This document shows positions 9,865 to 20,000 of a DNA stretch of 64,000 bases, piece after piece. Each line of letters begins with the position of its first letter. Within the stretch, counting starts at the first letter, position 1. The stretch is taken from assembly GCF_023674465.1 (NCBI RefSeq), contig NZ_CP098400.1:2136801-2200800 (forward strand). The letters run 5' to 3'. The position numbers and the translations under genes were made by a program. This DNA is from Xiashengella succiniciproducens. GTDB lineage: Bacteria; Bacteroidota; Bacteroidia; Bacteroidales; Marinilabiliaceae. The notes under the pieces are model-generated. The model was not told where the DNA came from. It saw only the letters and a program-made list of their open reading frames with translations, and ran no database searches.

Positions 9865-11847
9865 TTACTCAACCGGAACAAATACATAGCCCATAGGCAT
9901 TGCATCTTCTCCACTTAATTCCTGAGATCTCATGACCTGAAAAATAAGAACATTTTCCTCAGCTCTGAAGACAGTTATATTTCCCCAGTCAGCTACCGCA
10001 TAGTCAGCAGTCCATGGGTGCAACATATCAACAGATAACTTAAGGCTCCAGGTATCAAGATTAAAGACCCAGATTCCATTGAGTGTAACAATCTCATCTG
10101 TCTCAAGCACGTCACCTGTTTGTGGCAGACCTCTTCTAACCAATGTCTGTGTTACACCACCAAGCTCTTCCTCATATGTAAAGCATCTTACCCTTTGTTT
10201 GATGATCACAGTTCCATCCTCATTAAATTTCATTGTTCCATAGTCAATACCTACTTCACCTGCACCATATTGTTCTCCGGGTAGAGGATTCCATGACCAT
10301 GAAGCATAATCAGAAAAGATTACTGGTCCTTGGTACCTTCCTTCAGCCCAGGGGGCATCAACATCATACTCTCTGTCTGAGTCAATCTTCCAGGTCTTTG
10401 AGCAAAGATATCCCTTAACTATAGCGGCCGGATCAGAACCAGCTCCACCGCTTACTGAAGGCACAAGGTGATAGGCAACATATTCGGGTTTTACAGGATC
10501 CTTAGCTCCGACCCACATTCCTGATAGATTTCCAAGACCGTCTTTTTCTATTGACAATATGCGAAGCTGCTTATCTGCAGTAAGTTCAAAATTAGCCCAT
10601 CCAACTACCGGAAATGACGGATTAATACCTGTAAATGTGTAGAATCCTTTATCATCCAGAGTATAACTACCTTGCTCCACATTGCCATCAGGTGCAGTAT
10701 AAACAACAGCTCCCGTTGAAGAATTTATCTGAAGTGAGAAGCCTTCATATATTGAAGGATCTACAACACCCAGCCAGTCAGGATAATCAGCAGGTTGATT
10801 CCAACCATTCATCCTGCTTCCATCCAGATTAGCCCAGTCAATAGGATTACTTGTTGATAATTTCCAGGTAATCACATCAGTAACCGCAATAACCTTTGAA
10901 ACATCATCCTTCCATCCTGCAGGCAATACCGGTTCAGGATCTGGCATATCATCAGGGACCCAGTTGTCGTAATAGTCCTTTGATATAAAATTATAAACCA
11001 AAAGGCAGGGATCTTCTCCAGATAAGGCCTTATCCCTGAGGACAGCCAACTGCATAGTGTTTTCTGTAAGTGACATTAGCTTGATATCGCCCCAGTTGAC
11101 CACATGTCCGTCCCGATTTGAATCATGAAGCGGTGATGCATCTGTAATAGTGAGCTTTTTGGCAGCAGCATCAAGGAAGAAGGTTCCTGACTCCTGCCTA
11201 CCAAGCATTTTATGATCTACGGTTATTACCGCGTTACCCTTAAGACTAAAGGTCATACTTCCATAGTCGCCTGCTGCCATGAGCCAGGAATTTCCTTTCC
11301 AGTCCGGTTGCCAGTTCCATACATCACCTTCAACTGTCTGTCCTTCGGTCACAGTAGCCCAACTGTCATCAGTACCATAGAAATAAAGGGGGCCTGCAAA
11401 GTAACGACTTTCACCATCAGCATTCAGATCAAGATACCAGACTTTTTCATTTCCAACACCACCGGTTAGAAGTGTCCATAAAGGATCGCTAACATAGTTT
11501 AAATTGTTTGTTGTAATAGTAACCACCAATGGATCAGCCTGAACAACACCTCCGCGAGAAATAACTCCGTATACAAAGGTGTAGTCACCGGCAAAGGGTA
11601 TTCGTACCGTATCCTGCAGTTTTGTACTGCGTCCCATTGGAGTAATCCAGTAAGGCTGAGTTCCTGGATTCAGTGCTTTTATTATCACTGCGTTCGGGTC
11701 ATCCGAATCCTGTACTACTTCATATTTAAGTTCACTCTTGCTCAGGACCTGACCCAACTCATACTCATCGGGCTGGCATGCGGTTGTCAACACCACGGTT
11801 GCCACAAATGCTGACTTTAATATATTTATGAATTTCAAAGTTTTCAT
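9865..11847 (-). CDS. Surface glycan-binding lipoprotein (SusE/SusF position)
   Basis: The 660-residue protein has a lipoprotein signal with Cys24 ('TTACQPDE'). An Ig/PKD-like segment follows to about residue 110 ('IPFAGDYTFVYGVIS'). The rest seems built from divergent repeats: 'WGDIKLMSLTENTMQL...SGED' (about residues 250-285) recurs at the C-terminus as 'WGNITVFRAEENVLIF...SGED', and a middle copy has 'WANFELTADKQLRILSI'. Many exposed Trp and Tyr residues ('WNWQPDWKGNSW', 'YASWSWNPLPGE') suggest carbohydrate binding. It sits 18 nt after susD and before the GH5, where Bacteroidota loci normally encode surface glycan-binding proteins that capture the polymer. No catalytic motif is seen. The family is unnamed here; the role rests on position and composition. 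Confidence 0.75.
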   Translation of the reverse strand: MKTLKFINILKSAFVATVVLTTACQPDEYELGQVLSKSELKYEVVQDSDDPNAVIIKALNPGTQPYWITPMGRSTKLQDTVRIPFAGDYTFVYGVISRGGVVQADPLVVTITTNNLNYVSDPLWTLLTGGVGNEKVWYLDLNADGESRYFAGPLYFYGTDDSWATVTEGQTVEGDVWNWQPDWKGNSWLMAAGDYGSMTFSLKGNAVITVDHKMLGRQESGTFFLDAAAKKLTITDASPLHDSNRDGHVVNWGDIKLMSLTENTMQLAVLRDKALSGEDPCLLVYNFISKDYYDNWVPDDMPDPEPVLPAGWKDDVSKVIAVTDVITWKLSTSNPIDWANLDGSRMNGWNQPADYPDWLGVVDPSIYEGFSLQINSSTGAVVYTAPDGNVEQGSYTLDDKGFYTFTGINPSFPVVGWANFELTADKQLRILSIEKDGLGNLSGMWVGAKDPVKPEYVAYHLVPSVSGGAGSDPAAIVKGYLCSKTWKIDSDREYDVDAPWAEGRYQGPVIFSDYASWSWNPLPGEQYGAGEVGIDYGTMKFNEDGTVIIKQRVRCFTYEEELGGVTQTLVRRGLPQTGDVLETDEIVTLNGIWVFNLDTWSLKLSVDMLHPWTADYAVADWGNITVFRAEENVLIFQVMRSQELSGEDAMPMGYVFVPVE

Positions 11848-11865
11848 TGTTCACGTTTTAGGAGA

Positions 11866-13584
11866 TTACCAACCTGGATTTTGTTTAAGTACATTATTAG
11901 ATAATGTAATCTGAGTATTTGGAATCTGGAACAGTCCCTTTTTAGCAATGATATTAGCAGCTTTAATTACCACCTTATCATACTTTTGACCAGATAACAC
12001 CTCTACTCCATCTTCTTCAGCAATAGCTGATGCAGCATAATCTACTCCCTGACGAAGCAGGTCCCAATAACGAACACCCTCGAAGGCCAGTTCTAGTTGT
12101 CTTTCCTTGAGTATATTCTCCTTTGTTGCTGTCAGCTCTGTAAAGTTTGGATCAAGCACACCATCAGTAGTATATGCCCTGCGACGTACATCGTTTAAGT
12201 ACTGTGTTGCATTGGAACTGCCAAGTTCTGCAGCCATAAGAAGTACATCAGCATAGCGTATCACTACCCAATCTTGATATTGTGATATCTGAAAATCTCC
12301 TCCTCCCAATCCAAAAACCTCATCCACCAGCTCCATGCTACCGTCAGACTTGACTTCCCACTTACTCATTGGTGTATATTTCTTAACACTGTAACCGGTA
12401 TATTCACGTTGATCATCCAGTTTATCAAATCCGTCCTCAATACTTTCTGCTTTCAGGTCAATTATCGAGGCAGATCGACGAGAGTCCCCATCACCATAAG
12501 CATTTACAATTGAGGGATGTACAGTGCAGGCTCCCCATCCCCTTCCATAAGGGAACACGCTGTAGTTGCGGAGTCCCATCATTACCAACCAGCGATTGCC
12601 ATCTAGATTGCCATTATAATCTTGAGTGTAATTGAACTTAAGAACCAGTACACTTTCCTTATGGCCACGCTGGTAATTGGAAGCTCCATCAGCAACCCTC
12701 CTTCCTTCACTGTCAATTTTAACTTTTATACTAGACGCAGGCCACAAATCCCTGAAATTGTCAAGAAGACCATATTCTTCACTTGCAATTACATCCTCCA
12801 GATGTTGTAATGCCTGTTGTCCTGTTACTTTTCCAACAAGATCAGGCTTGCCATAATAACCAGTATAATATAGATAAACACGACCCAGTAAGGCTTTAGC
12901 AGCCCATCTTGTAATACGACCGTCATTCTCAGAAGCCTTTGACTTTGGATAGGCATCGGCAGGTATATTCTCTGCAGCGAAAAGTAAATCATCGGCTATC
13001 AAAGCATATACATCATCCGGGTTGGCCTGTGGAAGGTTTTCCTGAGTTGGTACAGTAAGTAAGGGAATATTGCCAAACAGTCGTACGAGGTCAAAGTAAA
13101 GTATGGCACGAAGCACACGTGCCTCACCCTCAACACGCTTACGGTTAGCTTCCTGTTCACTTGCAGTTGCCCCATTCCAGATAATCCTGTCAAGCTCCTG
13201 CAGGAGCTTGTTACATCTGAAAATACCTCCATAATACCTTATCCACAGATTATTGCCCAGATCAGAGTATGCTGGAGCTTCATTCTTATCAAAGCGATCA
13301 ATAGCCTGATAATTTCGGTCATCACCAACCCCCAATGCTGCAAAACACTCATCAGACATTATCTCAGTCAGAAGGTAGAATGAAGCATCTACATCCGAGT
13401 TAGTACGTTGCCATCCATCATAACAGCCAATAAGCGCCATCTCTGCATCCAATTGCGTAGAGTAGAAGTTTGTATCAAATAATGATGTTTTGGGCTCGAC
13501 ATCAAGGAAGTCTTCAGAGCATGAACCAATGCTCAATCCCAGTACAGCTGCTGTGGCTAAAAGATATGTTTTTAGTGACTTCAT
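11866..13584 (-). CDS. SusD-like (RagB/SusD) outer-membrane starch/glycan-binding lipoprotein
   Basis: The 572-residue protein has a lipoprotein signal ('LSIGSCSEDFLDVEPKTS', Cys near 22) followed by the classic SusD N-terminus with helical repeats ('ARVLRAILYFDLVRLFGNIP'). The C-terminal signature 'QDWVVIRYADVLLMAAELG' and 'ERQLELAFEGVRYWDLLRQG' ends in 'LKQNPGW'. SusD proteins form the lid on the paired SusC channel and bind the glycan at the surface. It follows susC by 20 nt in the same orientation, so the two are co-transcribed. The substrate is not readable from SusD alone; the neighbouring GH5, GH31 and GH2 suggest xyloglucan or a related beta-glucan. Confidence 0.96.
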   Translation of the reverse strand: MKSLKTYLLATAAVLGLSIGSCSEDFLDVEPKTSLFDTNFYSTQLDAEMALIGCYDGWQRTNSDVDASFYLLTEIMSDECFAALGVGDDRNYQAIDRFDKNEAPAYSDLGNNLWIRYYGGIFRCNKLLQELDRIIWNGATASEQEANRKRVEGEARVLRAILYFDLVRLFGNIPLLTVPTQENLPQANPDDVYALIADDLLFAAENIPADAYPKSKASENDGRITRWAAKALLGRVYLYYTGYYGKPDLVGKVTGQQALQHLEDVIASEEYGLLDNFRDLWPASSIKVKIDSEGRRVADGASNYQRGHKESVLVLKFNYTQDYNGNLDGNRWLVMMGLRNYSVFPYGRGWGACTVHPSIVNAYGDGDSRRSASIIDLKAESIEDGFDKLDDQREYTGYSVKKYTPMSKWEVKSDGSMELVDEVFGLGGGDFQISQYQDWVVIRYADVLLMAAELGSSNATQYLNDVRRRAYTTDGVLDPNFTELTATKENILKERQLELAFEGVRYWDLLRQGVDYAASAIAEEDGVEVLSGQKYDKVVIKAANIIAKKGLFQIPNTQITLSNNVLKQNPGW

Positions 13585-13604
13585 AGTCTAAATTTTTAGT
13601 TGAA

Positions 13605-16600
13605 TTAGAACTTCAGATTAACACCAAGGAGGAATACTCTTGGGCGTGGATAGTAACCCAGGTCTATACCTGAAACCCATGAATCCGTACCATATCCAAT
13701 CTCAGGATCCATACCATTATACTTCGTAAATGTGAAAGCATTTTGAACCTGACCATAAAGCCTCAGTTGGCTCAGATATTCCCATTTGATCAACTTGCTG
13801 AAGTCGTAACCAAGTGATATATTACTAATTCTAAGAAAGTCGCCATCATGTATATAAAGGTCGGAGAAGTTCCAGTTGACATTACCATCTGTTACCCTCG
13901 GTATCCTGTTGGATGTTCCTTCACCAGTCCAACGGTCGAGAATAGCAGAAGTATAATTGGCCTTTTTGTTTGCATGATTACGGTAAGACTGTACGATCTT
14001 ATTACCTGCCATTCCATTGGCAGTCACATTAAAATCGAAGTTTCTGTATTCCAGGTTAACACTAAAACCAAAGGTAAAGTCAGGCATACCATTACCTAGG
14101 TCAACCTTATCTTCAATATTAATCTTTCCGTCTTTGTTCTGATCTACATAGATTACATCACCAGGCTTCGGATTACTTTGAAAGATACCAAGGCCCTTGT
14201 TTCTCATCTCCTGAATCTGAGCCTCGTTCTGGAAGATGCCTGCAGTTTCGAAACCCCAGAAATAACCTACTGCATATCCGTTCTGTGCACGGTAAAATTC
14301 TTCGGAATTATCGTACAACATATTACTCTGACCATGGATTATACCATCTTCGGTTGGTATTGATCCTACTTCATTTTTGTTGTATGCACCGTTGACTGAG
14401 AGTGAATAATTAAGCTCACCCGCCTTGTCATTCCAGTTGATTCCAAGTTCAACTCCGGTATTTTTAACATCCCCTCCATTAATGAATGGCGCACCAGTTC
14501 CAGCGGTTCCAAGTATCGGTGCGGCAACTAACCAATCTTTCGTTGTCTTTACATAGTAATCAGCATTGATTCCCATACGTCCATTGATCATCCGTGCATC
14601 AAAACCTAGGTTAATCTGTTCCGAGGTTTCCCACTTAACATTTGGATTTGCAAGACGTCCCGGATATGCACCTTTAAGGTTAGATCCTAGAGAAGTACCA
14701 AACAGGTAATATCCAGCCGGGCTGCTACTGCTGTAGTTTGTTATAACCATCGGAGAAGCATATTGGAAGTTGTCAATATTCTGGTTACCAACCTGCCCCC
14801 AACTGGCTCTTAGTTTCAAATAATCCAAAGTGCCCTTTGTTCCTGCCATAAAGCCTTCTTCACTGATAACCCATCCAATTGATACAGAAGGGAAATAACC
14901 CCAGCGATTACCTCGAGCAAACCTTGAAGAACCATCAGCCCTGAAGGTGGCATTAACAAGGTATCTTTCGGCGTAGTTGTATGCTAAACGACCAAAATAA
15001 GAGACTCTTCTGGATTCAACAGAAGGACCGCCATATACAGTGCGCTTCTCTGTAACTCCGACGACATCGCCATTCTCATCTTCAATCAAGGTAGCCTGAC
15101 CGGTTGTATTGTCCAGATAGGCATAATCCCAGTTGTTAAACTGATCAAGCAAATCCCAGTTGGATCCTCCAACATTCATTCCCTGATATTGAATAGACTC
15201 AGAACCAACCAGCATTTCAACATTATGATTATCAAACACTAATGAATAGTTGGCCGTATTTGTCCAGGTTAGGGTGTAGCCCTTGGACATGCCCTGTCCT
15301 ACAGTGGTATGATCTTCATTGTAGGAATAAATTGAAAAGCGATATAATGGTGTGAAATTGCGGAATTCTGTTGCATAATAGTTAATTCCAAACAATGTTT
15401 TAAGTGTCAGGTTCTGAATAGGATTCAGCTCGGCATAGAAATCACCAAGCAGGTACTGATCCTTGTTCTCACGGTTATTATTTGTCATCATCAATCCGTA
15501 TGGATTACCGTCACCATCATACCAAGGCGAACCACTTGTATCATTATATGGAAGCCCATATTTTCCATTATTGCTGTAAACAGGAGATAATGGAGAGGTC
15601 ATAAAAGCTCCTCTAAGAGAGTTATTATATTGATTGCCAACCTGTATCCCGTTCCTGACCACGTGACTGACGTTTAAATGTTGGCCTACCTTCAGTACTT
15701 CCTTGTAAAGTTTGTGCTCAGAGTTCATACGAAAACCATATCGATCATAATTGGATACCTTTGGACCTCCAACCACACCCTCTTGCCCGGTGTAGTTTAG
15801 TGATATTGCATATATTGATCTATCCGAGCCGCCGCTGATCCCGATATTATAACCTTGAGTAACCGCATCCTCAACAAACATCTGACGTACCCAGTCAGTA
15901 TCTGCAGCTCCTTCAAAAACCGAAGGGTTATATAAAGCAGCTTCCGAGTTAGCGGCCTGCTCCTGCATTATGGAAATATACTCCTCCCTGTTGAGCATAT
16001 CTGTATAGCGTGCCACACGCTGAATTCCATAATAGGAGTCTATACTTACCTGTGCCTTTCCACTACGACCACCCCTGGTGGTAATGAGAACAACACCATT
16101 GGCAGCCTGAGAACCATAGATGGCAGCTGATGCAGCATCTTTCAGAACATCTATACTCTCAATATCTGCAGGAGAAATTGTTGATATATCTCCTTCAATA
16201 CCATCGATTATAAATAGGGGACCAGAATTACCAATGGTACCCAAACCACGAATAGTAACCTTCATATCCGAACCCGGTTGTCCTGATGTTGAACTGATTG
16301 TAACACCCGGAGTCTGTCCCTGAATAGCTTGCAATGCCGAAGTAGTATTCATCCTTTGGATGTCATCACCCTTCACCTGAACGGTGGCTCCTGTGCTTAG
16401 CTTCTTCTTCTGTACGCCATATCCCATCACTACAACCTCTTCGAGGTCAAACAATGCAGATCTCATGGTAATATATAATATTGTCTGATTACCGACACTA
16501 ATCTCCTGAGATTCCATACCGATAAAGGAGAATACCAGAATATCATCAGGATTGGCCTGAATAGAAAAATTACCATCTACATCCGTTATTGTTCCTATGG

Positions 16601-16739
16601 CTGTACCCTTAATAACTACGGATACCCCTGGGACCGGTACGTTTTGTGCATCTATAACTGTACCGCTGACAGTCTGCTGAGTCCATGCGGACATGGCTGC
16701 AAAAACCAGAAATAGTATCAACAAACATTTCTTTAACAT
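13605..16739 (-). CDS. SusC-like TonB-dependent outer-membrane transporter
   Basis: The 1044-residue protein has a signal peptide ('MLKKCLLILFLVFAAMSAWTQ') and a carboxypeptidase-D-like domain ('VSGTVIDAQNVPVPGVSVVI'). A TonB-box/plug region follows ('LEEVVVMGYGVQKKKLSTG', 'SDMKVTIRGLGTIGNSGPLF', 'IDVLKDAASAAIYGSQAANG'), then a long beta-barrel ending in 'YPRPRVFLLGVNLKF'. It imports oligosaccharides across the outer membrane using TonB energy, together with the SusD encoded immediately downstream. It is the first gene of the leftward locus and faces a divergent sensor kinase gene across a 337-bp intergenic region. Confidence 0.97.
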   Translation of the reverse strand: MLKKCLLILFLVFAAMSAWTQQTVSGTVIDAQNVPVPGVSVVIKGTAIGTITDVDGNFSIQANPDDILVFSFIGMESQEISVGNQTILYITMRSALFDLEEVVVMGYGVQKKKLSTGATVQVKGDDIQRMNTTSALQAIQGQTPGVTISSTSGQPGSDMKVTIRGLGTIGNSGPLFIIDGIEGDISTISPADIESIDVLKDAASAAIYGSQAANGVVLITTRGGRSGKAQVSIDSYYGIQRVARYTDMLNREEYISIMQEQAANSEAALYNPSVFEGAADTDWVRQMFVEDAVTQGYNIGISGGSDRSIYAISLNYTGQEGVVGGPKVSNYDRYGFRMNSEHKLYKEVLKVGQHLNVSHVVRNGIQVGNQYNNSLRGAFMTSPLSPVYSNNGKYGLPYNDTSGSPWYDGDGNPYGLMMTNNNRENKDQYLLGDFYAELNPIQNLTLKTLFGINYYATEFRNFTPLYRFSIYSYNEDHTTVGQGMSKGYTLTWTNTANYSLVFDNHNVEMLVGSESIQYQGMNVGGSNWDLLDQFNNWDYAYLDNTTGQATLIEDENGDVVGVTEKRTVYGGPSVESRRVSYFGRLAYNYAERYLVNATFRADGSSRFARGNRWGYFPSVSIGWVISEEGFMAGTKGTLDYLKLRASWGQVGNQNIDNFQYASPMVITNYSSSSPAGYYLFGTSLGSNLKGAYPGRLANPNVKWETSEQINLGFDARMINGRMGINADYYVKTTKDWLVAAPILGTAGTGAPFINGGDVKNTGVELGINWNDKAGELNYSLSVNGAYNKNEVGSIPTEDGIIHGQSNMLYDNSEEFYRAQNGYAVGYFWGFETAGIFQNEAQIQEMRNKGLGIFQSNPKPGDVIYVDQNKDGKINIEDKVDLGNGMPDFTFGFSVNLEYRNFDFNVTANGMAGNKIVQSYRNHANKKANYTSAILDRWTGEGTSNRIPRVTDGNVNWNFSDLYIHDGDFLRISNISLGYDFSKLIKWEYLSQLRLYGQVQNAFTFTKYNGMDPEIGYGTDSWVSGIDLGYYPRPRVFLLGVNLKF

Positions 16740-17076
16740 AGCCTTAGATTTAGTGTTATGGAGCTTAGAGTCTCTTTGAATCTCAAATATATTTTAACAA
16801 TAATTAAGCTTTGTCTTCTTTTGTTTAGAGCTTAGGTGTAATTTGTACACCAGCAGGAGAAATATGTAATCTATCTTATCCATATTTGTCTTCATCCTAC
16901 CCGCTTATATCCTTTCTATCAAAGTATTACAACCACACAGTACGCTTAATGATTTTCCTACAAAAACTGGTACAGGAAGGAAAAAATCATTAGCTTTCCG
17001 GGACCTGTTTGTAACATAATGTTTATACTTACGTTAACAGGGTTTAGTTTTTGTAACTGTTGAACAAGGGTGCCTG
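16740..17076. promoter_or_regulatory. Divergent intergenic region between susC and the sensor kinase, with inverted repeat
   Basis: No gene is visible in these 337 bp. A CAAATATA at 16784-16791 reads TATATTTG on the minus strand, matching the Bacteroidota -7 box TAnnTTTG about 45 nt before the susC start, although I find no well-spaced -33 TTTG. An imperfect inverted repeat of about 15 bp lies at 16944-16958 and 16979-16994, with TAATGATTTT and AAAATCATTA as its perfect core, nearer the kinase gene. It is a candidate regulator site or leader hairpin. Confidence 0.45.
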
Positions 17077-20000
17077 ATGATATCACGACGAAGTTGGCAA
17101 AGTAGAATTCTTTTGTATCTTCTTTTGCTTGTGGCCAGTAGCGGTTTTGCCGGATCCTTACCTGCTGTTCCTGTCACTTTACGCCATTATTCCTCTACAA
17201 ACCGGATTCCGGATGTTTCCATCCAAAGCATTTACGAAGATAAAATTGGCATCCTTTGGCTGGGTGTTGAATCTTCGGGTCTTGTTAAGTTTGACGGGAA
17301 ATCCTATACCTATTATAAGAATGATCCTGAAGACTCCACCACACTCACCTCCAACTACCCTCTTAGCATTCTTGAAGATAGGGATGGCTATATTTGGGTT
17401 GCAACTCACAGCGGGCTCAACAAGCTCGATCGCTTTACAGACAGGGTCAAGAGATATATTAACAATGAAAAGGATGCTAATAGTATTACATCCAACTCTG
17501 TCAATAAGATCATAGCAGATAAGAACGGAAGACTCTGGTTTGGTACTACCAATGGGGTCAACATCCTGGTTCCGGGGACCGACAATTTCATTCACTTCCT
17601 TCACAACACCGATTCACTCAGACCTTCCCTAAACACTGAAATTACCAATATGCACATTGATGCAATGGGGAATATCTGGATTGGAACAAACATTAACGGG
17701 CTCTTTATGGTAGGTCCCGACACCTACAATATGGCACCTGATAAATGGGCAAAGTCAATAAACCAACTGAGTACAGAGAATGATGCTAATATCAAAAACT
17801 GGCCATATGTTGCTACTCCAAACGATTTGAACCAAATAAAGGGACTGGCATCCACAAAGGATGCTGACACCCTGTGGGTGTCAAGTACCACCGGACTTTA
17901 TATCCTTCATCAAAAAACAGGAAGGATTGAGCGATATAGTTTCTCAAGTCCGGGCTATGCTCATCTTTCACATATGCAATATTACAGCCTCTTACTTGAC
18001 AATGAAAATGTATTATGGGCAGGTACGGCCAACAGTGGGTTGGTAGTAATAAACCTGAACACCGGAAATACAAGTCACCTTTATGCAGAAGAGCACGAGC
18101 ACAACCAACTGATGAGCAACGCCATACGAGACATAATAGAGAGCAGGGATGGGTTGATATGGATTGCGACCAAGTTTGCAGGACTGCATTACTACGACAA
18201 GAGACAGCGTACTATAGCTCATGTAAAAAAAGGCGGCACCGTAAACAACTGGTTGAGCGACAACTTCGTACTATCAATTTGTGCAGACGGAGAAGATGAT
18301 CTTTGGGTGGGGACCAAACAAGGTGGTCTATGTCGATACGACCGTAGTACTTTCACATATAAATGGTATCTGGCTGATGGTAAACCCGGTAGCTTGCTCA
18401 GCAACCGGGTTGAAGCTATTGCTGAAGAGGAGAATGGAACTATCTGGGTTGGAACTGATGAAGGTCTGTATGAGTACATTAGAGAAAAAGACAAGTTTGT
18501 AAAGCATCTGCACCAGTATGTAAAAAACATATATATTACAGATGATGGGTATATATGGATTGGTGCTCCATCAGGCCTTTTCAGGTTTTCAATTACTGAG
18601 AAAAAGCTTTCTGCACCTGATAGTAAACATAAAGGGTTTTTCAATACTCAGGGCAATCTTAGCATATCAAGAGTAATGAAGGACAGCCGAGGAGTTCTTT
18701 GGATTGGAACCAACAGTAATGGCTTGTATGAGTATCATGAAGATACTGACTACCTCAAAAATCATATGCCCAACAAAGCAGACCAGTATTCGATAAGTGG
18801 CAATCAGGTAAGGGCAATATACGAGGATAAACTCGGACGTTTATGGATTGGTACCAAGTCAGATGGCCTCAACTTGTACGACAGAGGTACAGGACGTTTT
18901 TTCCACAAGTCCTCTCCCCGAAATCTCCCTTCAAATACTGTATACAATATACTTGAGGATTCAAACGGCAGGCTATGGATGGGTACTCACTCAGGCATTT
19001 CCATGTATAATCCAAATAAAGAAATGTTTGTCAACTTTGCAGATCACCATGGACTACAAGGTCTTATATTTGAGAGCAATGCCTTCGCAAAGAACAAACA
19101 AGGAAAGTTCTTTATGGGTGGTGCAAATGGTATGAACGTATTCTCTCCTGATGAGATCACTTATAAAACTCAGCATCCCCCTCTAATCATTACAAAGTTC
19201 GAAATCTACAACAAACTAAAGGATAAGGATATCTTCCAGTTTAAGAGATATGAACTTTCAAGACAGGACAATTACATCTCCTTTGAGTTTGCCATCCTTG
19301 ATTATACAGATCCTCAGGAGAACCAGTTTGCCTACATGCTGGAGCCTTTTGATAATGATTGGGTGTATTCGGAAAACAGAAATTTTGCATCTTATACCAA
19401 TCTGCCGCCCGGAACCTACAGATTTAAGGTAAAGGGAGCCAACAGCGACAAAGTTTGGAATGATGACCCTATGGAGATAGAGATAGTCATTCCTGCCCCT
19501 ATCTGGGAGAAAGCATGGTTTTTTCCTTTAGTGCTTGTATTAATAGTTACAATACTATTCATTGTATGGCAGATGAGGGTCAGTGCTTCCCGCAAGAGAG
19601 AGAACATTTTAAAGAAAGAAGTAGCAGAAAGAACCCAGGACCTCGAAGAAGCTTATCACAAACTCGAGGAATCCAACAGGCAGGTTGAGAAGCACAATCG
19701 TGCTCTTCGTCTCCAACGTGACAGGATAACCAGACAAAATCTGGAACTGAAAGCCCACAGGCAAAATCTGGAATTGATGGTTGCCGAACGAACCAAAGAT
19801 CTTGAAGAGGCAAAAGATAAAGCTGAAGAAAGTGACAGGCTAAAATCAGCCTTCCTGGCCAATATGAGTCATGAAATCCGTACCCCACTCAATGCCATCA
19901 TGGGCTTTATAGATATCCTGGAGGCCAATGAACTGGATCCTGAGGAAAGAAAGACCGTCAATGCTATAATACAAACCAATAGCGACAACCTCTTGCAATT

